Shown here: positions 12,909 through 24,647 of the stretch, piece after piece | Layout of the letters: the number at the start of each line of letters is the position of its first letter | Position numbering within the stretch: the first letter of the stretch is position 1 | DNA from: Linepithema humile | Taxonomy: Eukaryota > Arthropoda > Insecta > Hymenoptera > Formicidae | Reading direction: 5' to 3' | NCBI RefSeq assembly: GCF_040581485.1 | Contig: NC_090130.1 | Coordinates: forward strand, 15,007,656 to 15,071,655 | DNA length: 64,000 bases | Notes under the pieces: generated by a model | Database searches by the model: none | What the model was told of the DNA's origin: nothing | Seen by the model: only the letters and a program-made list of their open reading frames with translations | Program-made: the position numbers and the translations under genes

Positions 12909-13044
12909 AGACTCGTTATTTTCTCAAGACATAATATATCAGTCATGTGCATTAAATAAAACTGAAAAATAAAATTATAATTATTTTCACAAAATTTTAC
13001 AACAATTGTTGTATTGTTGAACTTAACAGTATTTATATTATTTA

Positions 13045-13128
13045 TTGGGCTGTATAACAAGTAATTTCGGAATTTTCAATAGAAAACCTATTAAATAAAA
13101 GCACGATATATCTTATTACACAACTCAA
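13045..13128. mobile_element. Short mariner-type MITE (84 bp)
   Basis: Flanked by TA. The ends are TTGGGCTGTATAACAAGTAA and, inverted, TTGAGTTGTGTAATAAGATA, which resemble the TTGGGTTG... ends of mariner elements and those of the copy at 25860-25939. Confidence 0.65.
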
Positions 13129-14196
13129 TAAAATTTATCTAGTTAATTTTCTTTTTTATTTTGTTCGAACATTATTTCACTTAAGTGTCCAACTAAAGTG
13201 TCCAGCAGTAATCTTTTAACTTCTTAAGTGTTAATGGCATTATTTTTAAAAAAAATTTTTTAATACTTGCAATTTTTGCAAATTATATGTTATTTTGCAA
13301 TACCAAACTATGTGAAAACTATAATATGATAGAGAAATTTTGATTATATGATAATAACAAAATTTTTTTTTTAATTTTTATTTTATAAATATATGTAGAA
13401 AGCACAGAAATGTTATGTATGACAGGTGTCGTATTATTCTCTCGAATAGGATAATCAGATTTTTCTGAAACTGCAATCTAACAAGCTATTTTAGTTTGCT
13501 AATTAATGTTTATCAAGTGCAATTATACACATACAGAAATTAAGTAGCGTTACCTAAGACGTCAATTCGGTATAGTGGAACAATCATAGCTCGTCTTGTG
13601 TCTTGTTACATCCATGGAGATAGTTAATTCGCGATCATCGCAATACTGTGACACTATCTATTTGCGTACGTTTCCATATCAATGGAATCTTGAAACAGAG
13701 CTGTATTATAGAGATTGCTATATTTGGAGCATACCTACATGCGTTCGCACGTCTTACATGCGTGCACAAGGATTGCATTGCACATGCATTACGACGCGAT
13801 ATTACTGCCTTTTTTCTGAATTGTGTTCGATCAATTCATAGGTGCATAAGAAAGATCTCTGAGTTCATTGTAAATAGTATTATATTTTCTTTTTTATCAT
13901 CTTTTTAATACTAGTAAAACAATTTTGTTTTTAATTTTATTTTTAATTTAATAAATTAATTTATATTAATTTTTTAAAAATAAATCTTAATTTTAATAGA
14001 AATCTGAAAGTTATTTTTAGATAGTATTTAATTTACCGAAATTATTTTTTCTTGCTATTTGAATGTTTAAAATTCTTTATTCATAAACCTTAGAAAATCA
14101 TGCATCTTCCGGAGTTAATAAATTATCGGGAGAGTTTTTCACCACACGTTTAGTTTTCGGTGAACTATTTTACAATGATAGATGAAAGACGACTAA
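13129..14196. other. Stretch without recognised feature
   Basis: Overlapping open frames at 13596-13908 lie in slightly GC-richer DNA but show no domain or splice context that I can support. Confidence 0.35.
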
Positions 14197-14200
14197 AGCT

Positions 14201-14840
14201 GGCCTTACACTGAGGCAATCATGCCGCATGCAGCACGATCGTATGTTGCAGGTTGCCCACTTTCAATTGAGTAGCAGCACATGTGGCTTGTGGCGCGAAT
14301 CCATTGCTCAAAGTCGCAGGCCAACCCATCGCTGATCAGTTTTGTAGTCGCATGCGGCACAATGAGTTGTGATACAGACAAGATAAAATTATTAATTAAT
14401 TATTGAAGAAATTACCGCAAAAAACATATTTTATGGGATTTGTGGAATCCGCCTGCCAAATAATAACACATAAACATATCGAAAGTATAATATATCAACG
14501 GCTAACGGAAAATGCGTTCCTACAATATCAATGGCCAAGCATCTTTATTGTATAAAATAAAAAAATAGGATTGTTATTATAGAACTTGTTATTATAAAAG
14601 TGCACACAATGTTAGCTAAAAATTTTGTAAAATAATTTAACAACAATGTAATTTATGCTTTTTTCAAAAGTACATTTATCTCTACATAATCTGACTCGAA
14701 AATTGAAGCAACCAATCGTACTGGGTATAAATGAGCCGGCAGCATGCTGCAACGACTGCTCCCGGCTGCATGCTGCGTGGCAACTAATAATCGCATGCTG
14801 CAGGCAACTAGGTTGCTACTAGTTGCCTCAGTGTAAGGTC
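14201..14840. mobile_element. TIR element with GGCCTTACACTGAGGCAA ends
   Basis: The left end is GGCCTTACACTGAGGCAA and the right end, inverted, is GACCTTACACTGAGGCAA. AGCT flanks both sides (14197-14200, 14841-14844), a possible 4-bp target duplication. GCATGC- and TGCTGC-rich motifs cluster near both ends (14222-14250, 14740-14805). No transposase frame. The superfamily is uncertain. Confidence 0.7.
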
Positions 14841-14844
14841 AGCT

Positions 14845-16751
14845 TAACAATGCATCGGTTTAATACCGAAACACACACACTCGTAAGCCGATACATTATC
14901 TTAACGATACACTGAGGCGGAGAGAAGTAGACAAAAAGCGTGAATCTGCGTCTCGCCAAGGACATCAGGTGCATCATCGCTAAAAGTGTCCGACTGGTTT
15001 TATGTTCTAAATGTATTACTATTTATCAGTTATAACGACAAGAATTCAGCGATTCGATAAAAGTATAAACGCAAATTTTACTTTTTAATGGCGACTCGCA
15101 CTGGTTTACACGAGTTTGTTGCATTTAAAGTAAAATTTTGCGGCCATTATGACGATAAAAGTTATTAATGCATCATCTTAATTGTGCGTAATGATTATTG
15201 CGGTTTTGTAAAAGATACTTGAACTAGATTACTTAGTAATATGATAGCATGATGTTGCAGTATCGAAAGAACATTTGGCAAACAAATTGAGAATTATCAC
15301 ATCTGTTTATCCTTGTCTAATTCAAGTAATAAGAAAAGTTTTTGAGTTCCTAGAATTGAGTTTCCTAGAATTTACTTTTTCTTGTGATATTTTCAATACT
15401 TTTGATCAAATTTTTTGTCTTCTAGATAATTTTTTTTTACAAACTTACAATCTTAGCGCGATCAATTTACTTATAAGTAGTCTTATAATTAAACGGAATT
15501 TCGATTGAGGAAAGAAACGCGAGCGTCATTTGTTTATAAACCATCCGATACATATCCACAGACATATCAGTATAGTGAGTTACCAGTACAAACAACTACG
15601 TAGACACAGACATTGCGTCGATAATGTCTATCTCATTTTAGTTCCATCGAAATAATGGCGCTTTCGCATTGGAGTTCGGGCACATGTCACTACTCACTTC
15701 CTCCTTTATCCAGTACGCCTACGTTTCAGAAATTAATTCACTGCTATGCGTGAATACATAAAATTAATCGATGTCGTTTAAAAAAAAAAACGTGATTTTT
15801 TCGATATCGTGCTTGCAGTAATTGCGCGTATGGTACGCGAGTCAACGTTACGAAATATTGTACACGGGAGAAAATATTGTACAGAAGGACCATAGATGTA
15901 CACAGAAATCCGCATTTGTGCCCACATACATAGCATAGTGATCACTAATCTCTATATGCCGTAGTAAAGATCTCGGGCGTAAACACACGTGTGGGTTGTG
16001 TGTATGAATCAGGTGTGACACGCGTGCAATGATCATTTTGATCTAGCAACAGAACTTGGCGAATAATAACATTATTTTTTCACTGATTATTTACTTTTTA
16101 GACGTATACTTTTCTTATAACATTTTCTCGAATTAAATATTCTCGAAATTGAATGAGTTTATGAATAAATGCTGGAATCAGTTGACAATTCTATAATTAT
16201 TAGGATCTGATATAAAACAATATGACATATAACGACAAGATTTGAAATTATAATTACATTACATTTTTTTTTTAGAAATTGTAAAGTACTTATTTATTGT
16301 ACCGTGTACTGTAAATTTCTTATTTAACTATAAAAATATTATAATAAAATTTAATATTATTTCCATAACATTTTCAATTAAAAAAAAAAGAGTTACATGG
16401 TCAGTCTATGGTTGCAGAAGTAAAGGAAGGGTGACGTTAAGGGGAGTCATCTGTTTTATCGATCAGATTCTATATTTTTCGAAAAGATACAACTTTTTTT
16501 TATTATACAGGATTAAATATCCTTTTCCAGGATTGAAATATAGACAGTAATACAATTTGCAAGGCAAAAAAAATTTTAAGCCAAGAAAGAAAAAAAGTTA
16601 AAAATGTGAATTACTGTGTACGAACTCTTAGTTGAATATAAAATTATGCAGTTTGTACATACAAAATGAGACTTTCGCAGGTACTAAATTATATATAAGA
16701 ATGACGTCAAACCTTTAGAACTAAGTTCTGCAGCTTAATAAAAAAGTTACA
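14845..16751. other. Stretch without recognised feature
   Basis: The part at 14870-16060 is less AT-rich than average, but no exon with matching splice sites or recognisable protein was found. AT-rich after 16060. Confidence 0.35.

Positions 16752-16801
<50 letters not shown>
16752..16801. repeat. (CT)n microsatellite
   Basis: About 50 bp of CT dinucleotides. Confidence 0.95.
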
Positions 16802-16807
<6 letters not shown>

Positions 16808-16939
16808 TTTTTGGATATGCGTGCATGCAAATCAAGGTATATAGATCGAGGTAATAAGATAAAACAGCAATAGATTAGTTCACGGATATAACCATAGAAG
16901 CACCGTACTAAGACATATGTTACAAACAACTAATATATA

Positions 16940-17287
16940 CAGTGCGTAGCAAAAATTCCGCAACGGCTAATTATCTCAGAAAGTATTGATTTATTGGAAA
17001 AATGTTTCCAACAATAATAGTAGAACTTTAAAAAAATCTATTAGCTGGTAATATTTATTTGAGCTTTGGATGACCTTGAAAAGCCCAGTCAAGATTAACA
17101 TAAAAATCTTAAATGGAAATCCCTATTTTTTATTGCACATTCTTGTAGCTGAAGTCGAGATGTTTTCAAAACACTATAATAAAATATTTTTTCATTAAAT
17201 ACTTTTAAGAGTTATAAGCCTTGAAAGTAACAGTACCGCCGGCATTAGCATTACCCATGTGGAGGTTTTCCAGTCGGACAACACCTC
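16940..17287. mobile_element. One-ended element of the CAG-TGTC group
   Basis: The left end CAGTGCGTAGCAAAAATTCC, followed by GCAACGGCTAATTATCTCAG, is a variant of the CAGCGTGTGTCAAAAGTTCC end at 44492. It contains TGACCTTGAAAAGCCC, then TTTTCAAAACACTATAATAAAA...AGTTATAAGCCTTGAAAGTAAC and CAGTACCGCCGGCATTAGC, all shared with 30718-31010. No right end was seen; the transposase remnant at 17519 may belong to it. Confidence 0.55.
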
Positions 17288-17322
17288 GTGTGTGTGTGTG
17301 CGTGCGTGCATGCGCGCACGCG
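17288..17322. repeat. GT/GC-rich simple repeat
   Basis: (TG)n passing into CGTGCGTGCATGCGCGCACG, an alternating purine-pyrimidine run. Confidence 0.85.
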
Positions 17323-17518
17323 TATGGGCGGGGGTATGTGTTGATACGTGTATTTCTCCCCTCTCCATTTATAAATTTTTTAGTTTTAATTACAATATTC
17401 AAGTACTTCTTAGAAATCAATGTTTTACGTCTCTATTAATTGTTTTTAATTACTTCGTTTTTTAATTAGTTTATATTTATTTGCTCTTATATTGCAGGTT
17501 AATAAAAATAAAATTCCT

Positions 17519-17740
17519 TTATTTAACTAAATGCTCAAATACACGTCCATTGTTGTCGATACATAGTTGGACTCGACGTTGAAAGTTCTCAACGATCGAT
17601 AGAACATTTTTTGAAATGCTGCGGCAAGCAATAGTTATGCGTTCCATCATATTTTCCCTTGTTGTAGGCACTTCTGCGTACACAATATTTTTCAAAAAAC
17701 CATAAACCCCATAAAAAAATCTAGACTTGTTAAATCCTGG
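17519..17740 (-). pseudogene. DDE transposase C-terminal remnant (Tc/mariner-like, DUF4817-type)
   Basis: Read on the minus strand, this open stretch encodes RFFYGVYGFLKNIVYAEVP, then TTRENMMERITIACR, NVLSIVENFQRRVQLCI and a tail DNNGRVFEHLVK followed by TAA (17521-17519). The FFxxGxxK.IVY...PTT.ENM..RI pattern and the ending C(I)xxNGxxFEHL are typical of the last part of insect Tc3/mariner-like DDE transposases that carry an N-terminal DUF4817 helix-turn-helix. Only the segment after the catalytic residues remains. The frame is cut near 17740-17764, just where the hAT element begins. The matching N-terminal domain type is seen at 39856-40017 inside a CAGGGTGTCC element. Confidence 0.65.
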
Positions 17741-17999
17741 GACCTAGGACATCATGCTATAGATCAGAGCTCGGAATTATTTCATCTTTTCGGCCGATTC
17801 TCGTGGTATACACCTCCTTTCTTCTCCTTACCGCGCGCGCGGCAGCCGCTAGGGCCAACGCTGCTGAGCGTTAGGAGCGGCGCTATCCAATTAATGTTAA
17901 AAAAAGTTATTAAAAATATTTTTTTCTCAATAGCAATAGTACCTCAATAATACCTTGGGTGACGTGGAAATCTATTGAAATATTTCTTAAACTATTTTT

Positions 18000-18335
18000 T
18001 AAACTATTCAACTACAAACGAAAGAAAAATCACTACAAACAATTGTAAACGATTCTGAATCATGTGGAAAAAGCGGATTTGAGATATCTTCAAAATTGAC
18101 AAAGTTACATTATTTGTTAATTGCAAATATGTTATAACTTTTAAACTATTCAACTACAAACGAAAGGAAAATCACTACAAACAACTACAAACAATTCTGA
18201 ATCACGTGAAAAAAGCGGATTTGAAAAATCTTAAAGTCGGGTGACAGTCATTTTTTAAACATTTTTTTTTTTATTTTGCTAATGGGTTGAACTACAAACG
18301 AAAATATTTTTACTACAAACAACTACAAACGAAGT
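18000..18335 (+). repeat. Subterminal direct repeats with ACTACAAACGAA
   Basis: A unit of about 85 bp (AACTATTCAACTACAAACGA, AATCACTACAAACAA, TTCTGAATCAYGTG, AAAAGCGGATTTGA) occurs at about 18000 and 18140, with a shorter copy near 18290. It lies between the hAT left end and the transposase start. Such repeats often bind the transposase; here that is an inference. Confidence 0.65.
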
Positions 18336-18528
18336 ACTATCATTTTACGTATTGAAAATTTTATTTATTAAAAGTCGGGTGCCAAGTTTACATAGATCTA
18401 ATTTACTGCTATTGTTTTCGTGTTTGTGGATAAACGGAAAAAGTAAGTTTACGGAAAATTCAATTAAAATTATAAATTATATTCGATTTTCAAATTGTTT
18501 ATAAATCATACCAAAAGCAAAGATATCA

Positions 18529-20209
18529 ATGTCAAATAGATTATGGCAATATGTGCGTGAATTTCCATCGTTCAAGACTAATGGTACGATTCTTTTCTGC
18601 AAAATATGCAATAAAGTTATATCGACTGAGAAAATATTTATAATAAAACAACACCTGATAAATAAAAAACATATTGAGCTTGCTAACAAGAATGAAGCGA
18701 CAAAAGTAGCAGCGACTCTTTGGGAAATTTTACATCTTATTGTAAGACGAACGTTACTCAATTCGCGACCGATTTGTGTAGTGCTCTTATTTCCGCGGAT
18801 ATACCGTTATATAAAATGCGAAATCAAAACTTTGTGTCTTTCTTGGAAAAATACATGCAATATAAAGTGCCATCGGAGATCACTCTTCGCGCAAATAGCG
18901 TAAAAGACCTTTACAAAGTGACTATCGACGACATTAAAAGCTGCGTCAGAAATCATTTTTTGTGGATATCAATCGATGAAACTACGGACGTAACTGGCAG
19001 ATATGCAGCAAATCATGTCATTATTGGTATTTTGGATTCCAAAGAGTTAAGCGTCAAATAAAAATACTTGTTAAATACTACAGTCATGAATAAAGGCAAA
19101 TCACAGCACCATTGCACGGCTTTTCGATGATTCCATCAAGATCCTGGGCAAAAGCTTTGATAAAAACTCGATTTTGCTCTTTATATCAGATGCTGCGCCG
19201 TATATGATAAAAGCGGTCCAGGCAATACAGACATTTCATCCAAAAATAGCACATTTGACTTGCTTTACACATGGTCTTCACCGAGTATGCGAACAAATAC
19301 AAAGTCTGTACACTAACGTTGATTGCCTTATTTTTAACGTAAAAAAGGTATTTTTAAAGGCTCCCTTGAAGGTATAGATTTTCAAAGACTTAGAACCTGG
19401 TCTCGCGCTTCCTCCACAACCGAACGTCGCTTAACGCCGTAAATTATTATGCGACTAATTTTGAGAAAATTGTGCAAATTTTTTATGCATTGGATGATGA
19501 GGAGACTGTCTTGATCAAAATTTCAAACAATCTACGTGACAATACAATAAAGTTCGATTTGATTTTTATTGCATCAAATTATGGATTTTTTGAGGCATTC
19601 ATAAAAAAGCTCGAAACGTCTGGTCTACCGCTTGCTGTGCAAATTGAAGTTGAAACACATGTTATGGAAGCAATTAACGATGTAAATGGCGAGGCAGCGA
19701 ATATTATCATGAAAAAAATTGCAACATCATTACGAAGAATAGTGGTTTTGAATAATGATTTAGGTCAGAGCTCGGAATTATTTCATCTTTTCGACCGATT
19801 CTTGTGGTATACGCCTCCTTTCCTCTTCTTACCACACGCGCGGCAGCCGCTAGGGCCAGCGTCGCCGAGCATTAGGAGCGGCGCTATCCGATTAATGTTA
19901 AAAAAATTTATTAAAAATATTTTTTTCCTTAAAAGCAATAGTACCTTATGAGTGACGTGGAAATCTATTGAAATATTTCCACATAATAAATTTAAAAATA
20001 AAAAAAAAATATTTTTAATACATTTTTTTAACTTTTAATGATCAAGGAAGAAGAACCTAACATTTATCGGATAGCGCCGCTCCTAACGCTCGGCGGTGCT
20101 GGCCCTAGCGGCTGCCGCGTGCGCGGTAAGGAGAGGAAAGGAGGCATATACCACAAGAATCGGCCGAAAAGATGAAATAATTCCGAGCTCTGATTTAGGT
20201 AATATCTGA
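18529..20209 (+). pseudogene. hAT transposase, frameshifted and interrupted by a MITE
   Basis: The frame starts with ATG at 18529. A BED-like zinc finger follows (FCKICNKV...KQHLINKKH, CxxC then HxxxxxH). A frameshift near 18720 moves into the next segment (18720-19061), which has SIDETTDVTG, the first catalytic aspartate region. After a break, 19174-19377 carries LFISDAAPYM and CFTHGLHRVC, the second aspartate and the CxxH motif of hAT proteins. The last segment, 19472-19765, ends VVLNNDLG. There a 427-bp MITE is inserted; beyond its second target copy the frame continues Asn-Ile-stop (TGA 20207-20209), so the break falls two codons before the natural end. The arrangement resembles hAT proteins related to CGGBP1. 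It is inactive through at least two frame disruptions. Confidence 0.8.
19766..20192. mobile_element. hAT MITE (427 bp) with 8-bp TSD ATTTAGGT
   Basis: The ends are CAGAGCTCGGAATTATTTCA and TGAAATAATTCCGAGCTCTG. ATTTAGGT precedes (19758-19765) and follows (20193-20200). The arms are long inverted copies with the same GC-rich subterminal stretch as the hAT left end at 17765, from which the MITE seems derived. Inserted into the hAT transposase frame. Confidence 0.9.
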
Positions 20210-21641
20210 AAATTTAAAAAAAACACAGGTAATTTTTTAAGAGCATATTTTCTGTTTTTAGAGCATTTTTCAACTTTATGGAGCTTATATTTTAGGTGCT
20301 TAAAACAGGTTTTTTAAAACATATTTTTGGTTACCTTATTAATGACATACTTGACTTAAATACAAATATTTGAACTAAAGAAATCATATATTTCCAGCTA
20401 ATCACATATTTAGTTATATTGACAACTTTTTTTCAATATAACTTTATCTTGAAGGAAAATAAATTAGATAAGTTTTAGATAAATGAAAAAGATTTAAATA
20501 AAGATAGAGGTTGTAAATTAAATAAAATAGAATAACAAAATAGACTTTAATAGTGTACTCTTTAATGTAAGGCAATTATGCATCATATATCACAACGATT
20601 TATAGGACATTAAAATATGTGATTTCCACCTTATCCGGATTTATTATATTTATTTTAAAAAATTAAAAAATCTAAGTCTTTAAAAATTATTTTCTTAAAA
20701 ATGACTTTGTCTGGAAAGAAAAAAACTGGCTAAAAATATATTTTAATAAAATATGTTTTTTTTATTTTATAAAACATGTTTTTTTTATTGCACACTTTTT
20801 TCTCAAGTGTAGGAAACTATATTTCAACATTTATTGTGTTCATCTTATTATACTTAACAATTTGTAGTGAATAGGCGATAAATGTAAGGAATTTACGAAT
20901 CGCATACAGGACTGCCGATGCGTATCGTTCCGGAACTTAGACCGCGTCTCTGTGCCAATTCGAGCTGAAAGCTATAAATTTCTAATTGCGATCTTGCATC
21001 TTATGCAAATCGTCATCGTTACAGCCTATTCAAGAGAAGTTACCTTCAAGGCCTAACTTAAGGCTTAACTCACGATATTAAGATACCAGTCTACTAAGCC
21101 ACTGTATACGCCAATAGCGAACAATCTCATTTATAGTCAGCACAGTGTAATATTTATAAATGTTATAATATTTACGAGTTGCATTTCTAGTTATTTTTAT
21201 AACGCTCTTGTGGAAAGTTTACTAGAAGTCTTGTAAAAATCGCTGACCTCGAAAGTTTTCCCTGTCGAATCGCTTATTTTCTTATTCCGGAAATTAGATC
21301 GTGAAACTAAATTGCTAAATTGCTCATTACAGTAATTTGTTACTGTTAATTGATTTACCGTGGAATCCCTCTGTTCCCGAATCCTTTATTCTTCCACAGC
21401 TAGAGCCTGACTGTATCCCATCTTTACCCGACATGTTAAAGCGACATAAGAAATAAAAAATAAAAAAGACAACGCATATCTATGACCTCTTAGAGGAACT
21501 GAATGTGAACTGAAAAGAGAAATCAAACAACAGAGAATTTTCACTAGAAGAATAAAGGTGCCAAAGTGTATTACAAATTCTATTTTTCAGTAAATTTTAA
21601 CTTCTTAAATATTATATAATAAGGATGTGTATGTATGTATA
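20210..21641. other. Stretch without recognised feature
   Basis: AT-rich to about 20870, then more balanced sequence to 21540 without a coding-like frame. Confidence 0.35.
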
Positions 21642-22378
21642 CAGGGTGAGGCATCTAAAACAGGCCACCTGAATAATTCCCCTGCTTTTGGTGATAAAAA
21701 AAAAATGGATCAAACCAATTTTGCTTAGTTTCAAGAGGGGCATAATCTGATGTTAAACGGTTTTTTTTGTAGGTGGACATGAAGAGGAGATGCAAAGATT
21801 AACTTCGTTTTTTTAAGTGAAATAATATGTTTTTTTACTTATCTTCTAATAGACCGTTTCTTCTAATTGTAAGACGCATATAATGATCTATGGTTATAAA
21901 GGTCACTTAAGATCGTTAAAAATCAACTGTGATGAAAAATAATTTACTTCAAGGGACCAATCGAACACTTTTGTGTCTTCTCTGGTTGTTGGTATATCGC
22001 TCTTATAATCGCTGTATGAATCGTAGAATACTATAAACATTCAATCACGTTATGCTTCATGGAAGTTTGAATATTATAAAGCCGTACTTTGGTCGGTAGC
22101 ATTATGCAAACTAATAATAGCGTACAATGTACGCTGTATTTATATTATAAAACGTACAACGTGATTGAATGTTTGTTTACATTCTTCAATCCGTATAGCG
22201 ATTACAAGAGCGATATACCAACAACCAGAGAAGACACGAAAGTGTTCGATTGGTTCCTTGAAGTAAATTATTTTCCATCACAGTTGACTTTTAACGATCT
22301 TGAATGACCTTTAACCTTAGATTATTATATGCCTCTTAAAACGCTCTATTAGACGGTAAGTAAAAAAACATATTATTC
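21642..22378. mobile_element. One-ended CAGGGTG element with 230-bp hairpin arms
   Basis: The left end CAGGGTGAGGCATCTAAAAC lies at 21642. Arms 21821-22052 and 22157-22378 are inverted copies (AATAATATGTTTTTTTACTTA against TAAGTAAAAAAACATATTATT; AACAACCAGAGAAGACAC against GTGTCTTCTCTGGTTGTT). The open frame at 22089-22307 comes from the right arm and is not a gene. No right CACCCTG end was found before the mariner element starts. Confidence 0.65.
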
Positions 22379-22448
22379 CATAACATAACGGTTTTTATAG
22401 TCTTAAAAAATATATATATGTAGGAATGCGAATGTATAAGTATATGTA

Positions 22449-23729
22449 TTAGGTGTTAAATTTAGTTTTCGTCATTTTTCGTCTTACAAAATTCATTTAT
22501 TAGAAAGAGAGTAAAATAAATACATTAATCAAAATATTTTCCCTTATTTTCTATGACTTTTGCCCATCTTTCTGGCAGGAGACTAATTCCGCTACGATAA
22601 AATACGCTATTTTTCGAAGCAAACCATTCATCCACCCACTTCTGAACTTCTTCATAACTGGAAAAGTGTGTGTCTCCGAGCGCGTATTGCATTGATCGGA
22701 AAAGGTGATAATCCGATGGAGCCAAGTCTGGAGAATACGCTGGGTGTGGAAGAACTTCCCATTTGAGCTCCAAAAGTGTGTCTTTCACGATTTTTACAAC
22801 ATGCGGTCGCGCATTGTCGTGCAAAAGGATCACTTTGCGTCAATTACTAGCTACGGATGGCCTTTTTTGCATCAATGCATCATACAATCAATGCAGTTGT
22901 TGTCGGTAGCGATCAGCGGTAACAGTTTGATTTGAATGCAACAGTTCATAATAAAGCATGCCTTCTTGGTCTCACCAAACACACAGCAGAGCCTTATGTC
23001 CATGAATATTTCGTTTTGGTGTCGAAGTGGATGGTTGCCCGGGATCCACCCATGATTTCCTTCTTCATGATTTTTGGGATTATCGAAGTAGATCCACTTT
23101 TCATCTCCGGTTACAATACGCCACAAAAAACTCTTTTTATGTTGTTTGGCAAGCAAAGAAGTTGCGATGGACAAACGGTTTAAGATGGCATTTTCGGACA
23201 ACTCATGTGGCAGCCATTTTCCTTCCTTATGAATTTTTCCGAGGGCATATAAGCGTTTGCAAACAACCATTTGAATAACATCTAACACTTTCGATAATTC
23301 TAAAAGCGTTTGAAATGGATTTTCATCCAGTAAAGCTTGAAGTTCGGCATCCTCAAACTTTTTCGGCTGTTCTGAACGTTTTTTGTTTTCCACGCTAAAA
23401 TCACCACTTCGAAAACGTTGAAACTACTCTATACACGTTGTTTTTGATGGAGCTTCTTCACCATAAGTCTCGGACAGTAAGTGATGCGTGTCAGCTGCAG
23501 TTTTCTTCATGTCGAAATAGTGGAGAAGTACATGTCGAAAAAATATTTTATTACGATTCATTTTTCATCGATTGAAAAATCTCTATTTACACAATAATCA
23601 ATCTTTGCACACTAAATTGTATTGACCAATGTTTATTTTTCATAAGACAAGCAACTTCAAACATCAAAATTTATTTCTGTAGCTAGCACCATCTACTTGT
23701 GAGAAACGGAAACTAAGTTTAACACCTAA
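22449..23729 (-). mobile_element. mariner element, mellifera-type, 1,281 bp, TA target
   Basis: TA at 22447-22448 and 23730-23731. The ends are TTAGGTGTTAAATTTAGTTT (left) and, inverted, TTAGGTGTTAAACTTAGTTT (right). The length is that of a complete mariner, with one transposase frame reading right to left between the ends. Confidence 0.92.
22525..23561 (-). pseudogene. mariner transposase (DD34D), inactivated
   Basis: The start ATG is at 23561-23559, giving MNRNKIFFRHVLLHYF. The N-terminal helix-turn-helix region carries an in-frame TAG at 23426-23424, where the family has Trp (CIE-stop-FQRFRSGDFSV). Frame 23393-22872 then holds the WLPHELSE linker and TGDEKW, with the first catalytic Asp. 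A frameshift near 22840-22870 moves to frame 22833-22525, with LLHDNARPH (second Asp) and PAYSPDLAPSDYHLF (third Asp, DD34D), ending LPERWAKVIENKGKYF before the stop. The HDNARPH and YSPDLAPSDYHLFRS motifs, and overall similarity to honeybee-type elements, place it in the mellifera subfamily. One nonsense change and at least one frameshift suggest a fairly young dead copy. Confidence 0.9.
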
Positions 23730-23731
23730 TA

Positions 23732-24207
23732 AATGTATTGATGAGCGAATGGAAAGAGTGAGCGGAAGAGATCTGAGCGTATGTCGGAAGTGATTGAAGT
23801 ATGCGGTATGACTGTTGGCGCGATAATAAAGTAAGAAAAACGCAAAAGCGGCATAGATTAAAGATTGCCTAAATAAACAACAACCACCGAAAAAGCGTAA
23901 ATGTATGCGTGTGTCCTCTATAAAAGCAGATCCAGAGAACCAAGAGAGTCTGAGATTGACTGCTGTAGAGTACAGATCGAGCGATACATTTGTTATAAAG
24001 CGAGAGTTATAAAGCGAGAACGTTTGTTAATTCCCACATACATATTATAACCTAATAAATCCCATATATATATTATACTTTTATAAAACAAAATAAAATA
24101 ATTTTATTTTGTTTTGAAATTTTTATCCTTTTTATTCATAAATATTAAAATCATATCAACAACTATTTTTCATACATCAGTTAAATAAAATTTTTGATTT
24201 GTTGCAG
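23732..24207. other. Sequence before the first WD40-family exon
   Basis: It includes the branch and pyrimidine region of the 24208 exon. The part at 23735-24040 is less AT-rich, but no exon was identified. Confidence 0.4.
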
Positions 24208-24299
24208 ATTAAGTTAGAACGGGTACTGGGCGTAACTGTGTCCAGCAATGCAGCTTTGGATTGCGATGCGACCAGCGAGCTGGTCGCTTATCCAGCTGG
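24208..24299 (+). CDS. Wdr62: WDR62/MAPKBP1 orthologue, N-terminal exon (partial gene)
   Basis: This internal exon of 92 nt encodes 30 codons plus two bases, starting IKLERVLGVTVSSN and ending VAYPAG. It matches the segment just before the first WD40 repeat of vertebrate MAPKBP1 and WDR62, where a KLERVLG(I/V)T start and a VAYPAGC end are typical. The acceptor is TTTGATTTGTTGCAG ending at 24207 and the donor is GTAAGT from 24300. The exon ends in phase 2, and GG plus the first T of the 51361 exon rebuilds the glycine of PAG|CTVVLFNP. The family scaffolds JNK/MAPK modules and acts at centrosomes and spindle poles. The upstream exon with the initiator Met was not found in 1-24207 and may lie outside the window or be too short to see. 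Family call by recognition; exon borders are read directly. Confidence 0.93.
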
Positions 24300-24647
24300 G
24301 TAAGTCAGACACTTTTAATTGATTTTTTTCAAATTAAAATATAATGACATACACATTCTAATAGGCTAGACAGAGGACAATACAAACAAAAAAAAGAGCA
24401 AAACGTAATACGATTTTTTACAAGCCGATTCTAAGATAACAATAAGTTTATTGTTTGCAATGAAGTTTTAATGGCCTCTATGTATTGGACGCGTAAACAA
24501 ATCACTTTACTCAATTAATTATTTTTTATTAACAATCACGAATTAATACACAAATAATATAATCTATTTGTAAGATCTTTGCAAATATTTTTCTACGAAA
24601 TTATAATTGGTAATATCGCGAAAATCGTTTTATGATCTGTATGTATA

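Larger units (their letters stand above)
17765..20209 (+). mobile_element. hAT transposon, right end not found, broken
   Basis: The left terminus CAGAGCTCGGAATTATTTCA starts at 17765. It is followed by a GC-rich subterminal stretch (CCTTACCGCGCGCGCGGCAG, GAGCGTTAGGAGCGGCGCTA) shared with the MITEs at 19766, 52428 and 60936. The transposase remnant covers 18529-20209. After the transposase stop no inverted CCGAGCTCTG end could be found up to about 21.6 kb, so the right end seems lost. This looks like the coding parent family of the short CAG(A/T)GCTCGG MITEs in the window. Confidence 0.75.

Noticed and set aside
22089..22307. Open frame of 72 codons (MVGSIMQTNNSVQ...)
   Set aside because: It lies in the right arm of an inverted repeat whose left arm does not conserve the frame.
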